From positions 1 to 10,182 of the forward strand of contig CAZDEE010000029.1 of NCBI GenBank assembly GCA_964504595.1: a stretch of 10,182 bases of DNA, in the 5' to 3' direction. Position 1 is the first letter of the stretch, and every line of letters starts with the position of its first letter. The notes below the pieces were generated by a model that was given only the letters and a program-made list of their open reading frames with translations, was not told where the DNA came from and made no database searches. This document shows, one piece after another, positions 7,692 through 10,182 of this stretch. Source of the DNA: CAG-826 sp964504595 (GTDB taxonomy: Bacteria > Bacillota_I > Bacilli_A > RFN20 > CAG-826). Made by a program: the position numbers and the translations under genes.

Positions 7692-8606
7692 TTACAAATT
7701 AACTTTTTCGAAATCTTTTAAATCAGGATAAATTTCTATGAAACTATATTTAATAGTAGTATTAGATTTGATTTCTTGAGTAAGCGATTCTACAACAGTT
7801 TCTCCTTCTTTTGCTGAAACCACTATTGTATAATCTTCACTTAAAGAAGTAAGTAAACCATTTTCAAATGAGAATTTCATTGTTTCATTATAATCTGTTG
7901 TGGTTTTAACTCCTGCCATTTCTGAAGATTCAGTTGCGGTTGTTTTGAATTCTCCAGAGAAGGTGGTTTCGTTTTTAGCATTTGCGGATACTAAAGTTGT
8001 TTCATATTTATCATATCCTTCAGTAGCTTCGGTATCTGAACCAGTGATTACACCAACAAATTCTATAATTAAATCGAGAACATCACAACCAGCAGAATAA
8101 TAATAAGGTTCAGATTCTCTATTTTTAAGATCTTGGGAAGTTAAATATTTTATTGCATTTTCAGTTGCGGCTGCTTCTGAATCATAGCTTGTTACTGCAT
8201 AACGGTTTTTACCTGACATTGTACCAACAGTATACATATCTTTTCCATTAGCGTAATTGTAGATTTCAACTTTTTCAGTTTCGCCATTTGTTTTAATTTC
8301 AGAAAGAATGTGGAAATAACCAGTTGCAAAGTTATACTCAATGACAGAAACTGAAGTTGAAGTAGTATTTTCGATTCCTTCATCACTATCTGCGCTAGCT
8401 TCTGCTTCATCGCTTCCTTCATAGGTAATTTTTATAGAAGCATCTGAGGAAATTGACATAGCATCTGGTACTGCAAATGAGCTACCATTATTAGTGATAT
8501 AAAGATCGTCAGCGTATCTTCCTAATTTTTCGGCATTAATTCCGTTACCTCCACATGAACATAATAAGCATGCTCCTGATAAAAGTGTTAAAAAAGTTTT
8601 TTTCAT
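7692..8606 (-). CDS. Small acidic lipoprotein of unknown function
   Basis: A 304-residue secreted protein. The type II signal peptide has MKK, a hydrophobic core, and lipobox LCSC with the lipidated Cys at residue 18, followed by GGNG. Extra cysteines at 13 and 16 inside the signal are unusual, and SGAC ending at Cys13 is a less likely alternative lipobox. Residues 63-86 form an acidic, Ser/Thr-rich low-complexity segment, probably a flexible linker. Beyond it the chain shows alternating strands (89-128 and 239-292) around a helix-prone middle. Such a layout would suit a half-barrel lipoprotein fold of the LolA/LppX kind, but this is a guess from pattern only. The ATG follows AAAGGAGA (8615-8622) at good spacing. 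It is more Ala- and Glu-rich than the other two surface proteins here. It is convergent with the MscS gene and appears to be transcribed alone. No specific function is recognised. Confidence 0.9.
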   Translation of the reverse strand: MKKTFLTLLSGACLLCSCGGNGINAEKLGRYADDLYITNNGSSFAVPDAMSISSDASIKITYEGSDEAEASADSDEGIENTTSTSVSVIEYNFATGYFHILSEIKTNGETEKVEIYNYANGKDMYTVGTMSGKNRYAVTSYDSEAAATENAIKYLTSQDLKNRESEPYYYSAGCDVLDLIIEFVGVITGSDTEATEGYDKYETTLVSANAKNETTFSGEFKTTATESSEMAGVKTTTDYNETMKFSFENGLLTSLSEDYTIVVSAKEGETVVESLTQEIKSNTTIKYSFIEIYPDLKDFEKVNL

Positions 8607-8702
8607 AATTTTTTTCTCCTTTGTAATTTTAAGTAATTAATGGCAAAATGTTTTTTTATTATTTGAAACAACAATTTGCAACATCTATATTAGTATATTG
8701 AA

Positions 8703-8731
8703 ATGTTACACTGATAAGACATAAAAGTCAA
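8703..8731 (-). promoter_or_regulatory. Candidate promoter of the small lipoprotein gene
   Basis: Read on the minus strand, TTGACT (8731-8726; 5 of 6 to consensus) is followed after 17 bases by TAACAT (8708-8703; 4 of 6). The leader would be about 90 bases. TATACT at 8697-8692 is an alternative -10 with a worse -35. Nothing else was seen in the 8623-8776 gap. Confidence 0.45.
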
Positions 8732-8776
8732 TTTTTTTAAATATTTGAGGGTGTTTTTATAGCATAATAAAAGATA

Positions 8777-8808
8777 TAAAAATAAAGGCTGTGATAAGCA
8801 ACCTTTAT
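8777..8808 (-). terminator. Factor-independent terminator after the CDF transporter gene
   Basis: On the minus strand ATAAAGGTTG (8808-8799) pairs with CAGCCTTTAT (8791-8782), ten pairs with one G-U, around a seven-base loop, followed by a T-rich run. It lies about 37 bases past the transporter stop codon and insulates the small lipoprotein gene downstream. Confidence 0.85.
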
Positions 8809-8845
8809 CATATTTTTGTATCATTTAATTATTTTATTTAATGCT

Positions 8846-10060
8846 TTAAGAATCGTTTTTATTTATGTATTTTAAATCAAAGTTAATAACCACAAATACT
8901 TTACCTAATTTTGATACTTCATTTTGAATGTTATTTTTAATTTCTTCTTGTTTATTTTTCATATTAAAAGGTATTACGCAGTCAAAAATGATATTTGTGT
9001 GGGTTTCACCTTTAACAATTCTAAAATCATGGAAAGATAGTGTTGGATATTGTTGATCAAATATAGCATTGATATATTCACGATATTTAATTACATCTTG
9101 AGAATGAATATCGATAGGATCCATATGAATAACTAGTTCGATTTTATATTTCTCTTTAATTTTATGCTCAATGTTGTCGATTAAATCATGATTTGTATTA
9201 ATATCAACTTGATTGTCAACTTCAACATGGATACTCATGAAACATGTCGTAGGTCCATACATATGACAAATAGCGTCATGAGTCCCTAAAACACCATCAA
9301 ATGTATATATTTCATCAATGATTGTTTTAACAAATTGATTATCAGGACCAACTCCAATTAAAGGATTTATTGTTTCAAAAATCATTTTAATTCCGGAAAT
9401 TAAAATAAATATTGCTACAACGACACCCATTAGGCCATCTAGACTTATATGATATCCACCTATTGTAATATCTTTAAAAATCATTGATATAATCGTGGCA
9501 ACTAAAATTGATGAGGTTGAAATTACGTCATTTATTGAGTCAGAGGCAGTAGCTTGTAAAGGTAAAGAATTAATAATCTTTCCAACTTTTTTATTAAATA
9601 TTCCTTGCCATAATTTGATTAAAATAGATATGACTAAAATAATGATAGTTATTAATGAATAATTCATTTCTTTTGGTGAATTTAATCCATTTATAAAACT
9701 TGTAGCGGATTCGATTAACAATTCAAAGCCAATTATTAAAATAATGATGCTTACGAAAAGACTAGAAATATATTCAATTCTTTCATGACCATAAGGATGA
9801 TCTTCATCAGCGGGTTTATTTGCCATATGAATACCAAATAAAGTTATTAATGAACTTCCCATATCAGTTAAATTGTTAAAGCTATCTCCGATAATAGAGA
9901 CACTTCCAGAAAAGATTCCGATTAGTAATTTAGCTATAAATAAGAATAAATTTGAAATAATTCCGACAATTGTAGCCATTTTTCCATAGGCGGTTCTTAC
10001 TTTAGGGTTATGGATATCTTTATAGTTTTTAATAAAAAGTTTTCGAAATATATTTACCAT
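8846..10060 (-). CDS. Cation diffusion facilitator, probable Mn(II) exporter (MntE-like)
   Basis: A 404-residue CDF transporter, a membrane antiporter that expels divalent metal from the cytoplasm. The hydrophobic half (about residues 28-230) carries six helices. The second helix has N62-xxx-D66 in GDSFNNLTDMGSS and the fifth has D174-xxx-D178 in ASDSINDV. An Asn-Asp-Asp-Asp transport site is the pattern known for Mn-exporting CDFs such as streptococcal MntE; zinc members have His in the fifth helix. HPYGHERIEY (88-97) is the usual loop after the second helix. The cytoplasmic ferredoxin-like domain (about 240-318) ends with HMDPID. A further domain (about 325-398, including FHDFRIVKGETHTNIIFD) is the extension seen in the longer firmicute proteins (MntE is near 394 residues). 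The start at 10060 follows AAAGGGAA at 10078-10071. It has its own promoter candidate and terminator. CDF membership is certain; manganese specificity is inferred. Confidence 0.93.
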   Translation of the reverse strand: MVNIFRKLFIKNYKDIHNPKVRTAYGKMATIVGIISNLFLFIAKLLIGIFSGSVSIIGDSFNNLTDMGSSLITLFGIHMANKPADEDHPYGHERIEYISSLFVSIIILIIGFELLIESATSFINGLNSPKEMNYSLITIIILVISILIKLWQGIFNKKVGKIINSLPLQATASDSINDVISTSSILVATIISMIFKDITIGGYHISLDGLMGVVVAIFILISGIKMIFETINPLIGVGPDNQFVKTIIDEIYTFDGVLGTHDAICHMYGPTTCFMSIHVEVDNQVDINTNHDLIDNIEHKIKEKYKIELVIHMDPIDIHSQDVIKYREYINAIFDQQYPTLSFHDFRIVKGETHTNIIFDCVIPFNMKNKQEEIKNNIQNEVSKLGKVFVVINFDLKYINKNDS

Positions 10061-10085
10061 CTTTTAGCACTTCCCTTTGCTAGTA

Positions 10086-10094
10086 AGTATAGCA
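10086..10094 (-). promoter_or_regulatory. Extended -10 promoter of the CDF transporter gene
   Basis: On the minus strand TGC-TATACT (10094-10086) is a TGn-extended -10 box, 5 of 6 to TATAAT, without a good -35. Transcription would start near 10079, just before the ribosome site at 10078-10071, giving a leader of only about 20 bases. That leaves no room for a manganese-sensing yybP-ykoY riboswitch. Confidence 0.5.
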
Positions 10095-10134
10095 CTAAAA
10101 AGATATTAATAAAAAGAAAAAAGACTATAAGGTC

Positions 10135-10182
10135 CTATAAAAATTTTTAGGGTTTGAAAATTCGCTATAAATTTTTTTAGGG
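10135..10182. repeat. Two 18-base direct repeats at 30-base period, cut by the window edge
   Basis: CTATAAAAATTTTTAGGG (10135-10152) and CTATAAATTTTTTTAGGG (10165-10182) match at 16 of 18 positions and are separated by 12 bases. With the preceding C, the first unit is also an imperfect palindrome (CCTA...TAGG around an A/T core). The second copy ends exactly at the window end, so the number of copies is unknown. A partial third CTATAA lies at 10125-10130. Possible readings are a protein-binding array upstream of the transporter promoter, or the end of a longer tandem repeat. Confidence 0.5.

Noticed and set aside
7900..8100. 66-codon plus-strand frame opposite the small lipoprotein
   Set aside because: Shadow of the minus-strand coding sequence; no independent start signals.
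10135..10182. CRISPR array at the right edge
   Set aside because: Only two imperfect 18-base units with a 12-base spacer; units and spacer are too short and too A/T-biased, and no cas gene is present.

Overview
The window is a stretch of a very AT-rich, low-GC Gram-positive-type genome. It carries lipobox lipoproteins, strong AGGAGG-type ribosome sites, short factor-independent terminators and a firmicute-style long CDF transporter. Trp is encoded by TGG, and the one CDS ending in TGA overlaps the next start as ATGA, so TGA most likely means stop (standard code). This fits an uncultured Bacillota or Mycoplasmatota lineage that has not recoded TGA (for example gut RF39, Acholeplasma-like or Erysipelotrichia-like bacteria). 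The exact taxon cannot be fixed from this sequence. No phage, IS, CRISPR, tRNA or rRNA gene was recognised.

Layout, left to right: (1) a cytosolic Sel1-repeat protein (152-1105, +); (2) a large repeat-built surface lipoprotein with a proline-rich tail (1373-3919, +), closed by a clear terminator; (3) a membrane-anchored beta-rich protein (best start 4256, end 6433, +), overlapping by ATGA (4) an MscS-family mechanosensitive channel (6430-7473, +), closed by a terminator; (5) after a convergent intergenic region with an elaborate stem-loop, a small acidic lipoprotein (7692-8606, -); (6) a Mn-type cation diffusion facilitator (8846-10060, -) with its own terminator. The right edge holds two near-identical 18-base units 30 bases apart, cut by the window end.

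Functionally the region is envelope-centred: two lipoproteins, one anchored ectodomain protein, one tension-gated channel and one metal exporter. The only pair tied together by sequence is 3+4, which look translationally coupled, so the unknown beta-rich protein may work with or be co-dosed with the channel. Genes 1, 2, 5 and 6 look like separate transcription units. Two promoters (genes 3 and 6) are TGn-extended -10 boxes placed so that the transcript would begin almost at the ribosome site. For gene 3 this helps to choose between two starts that predict opposite membrane topologies.

The best leads for something undescribed are the ectodomain-MscS pair, the 848-residue modular lipoprotein with a terminal polyproline motif, the nested stem-loop between the convergent genes, and the 30-base-period repeat at the right edge. 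None is shown by the sequence alone to be a new system.
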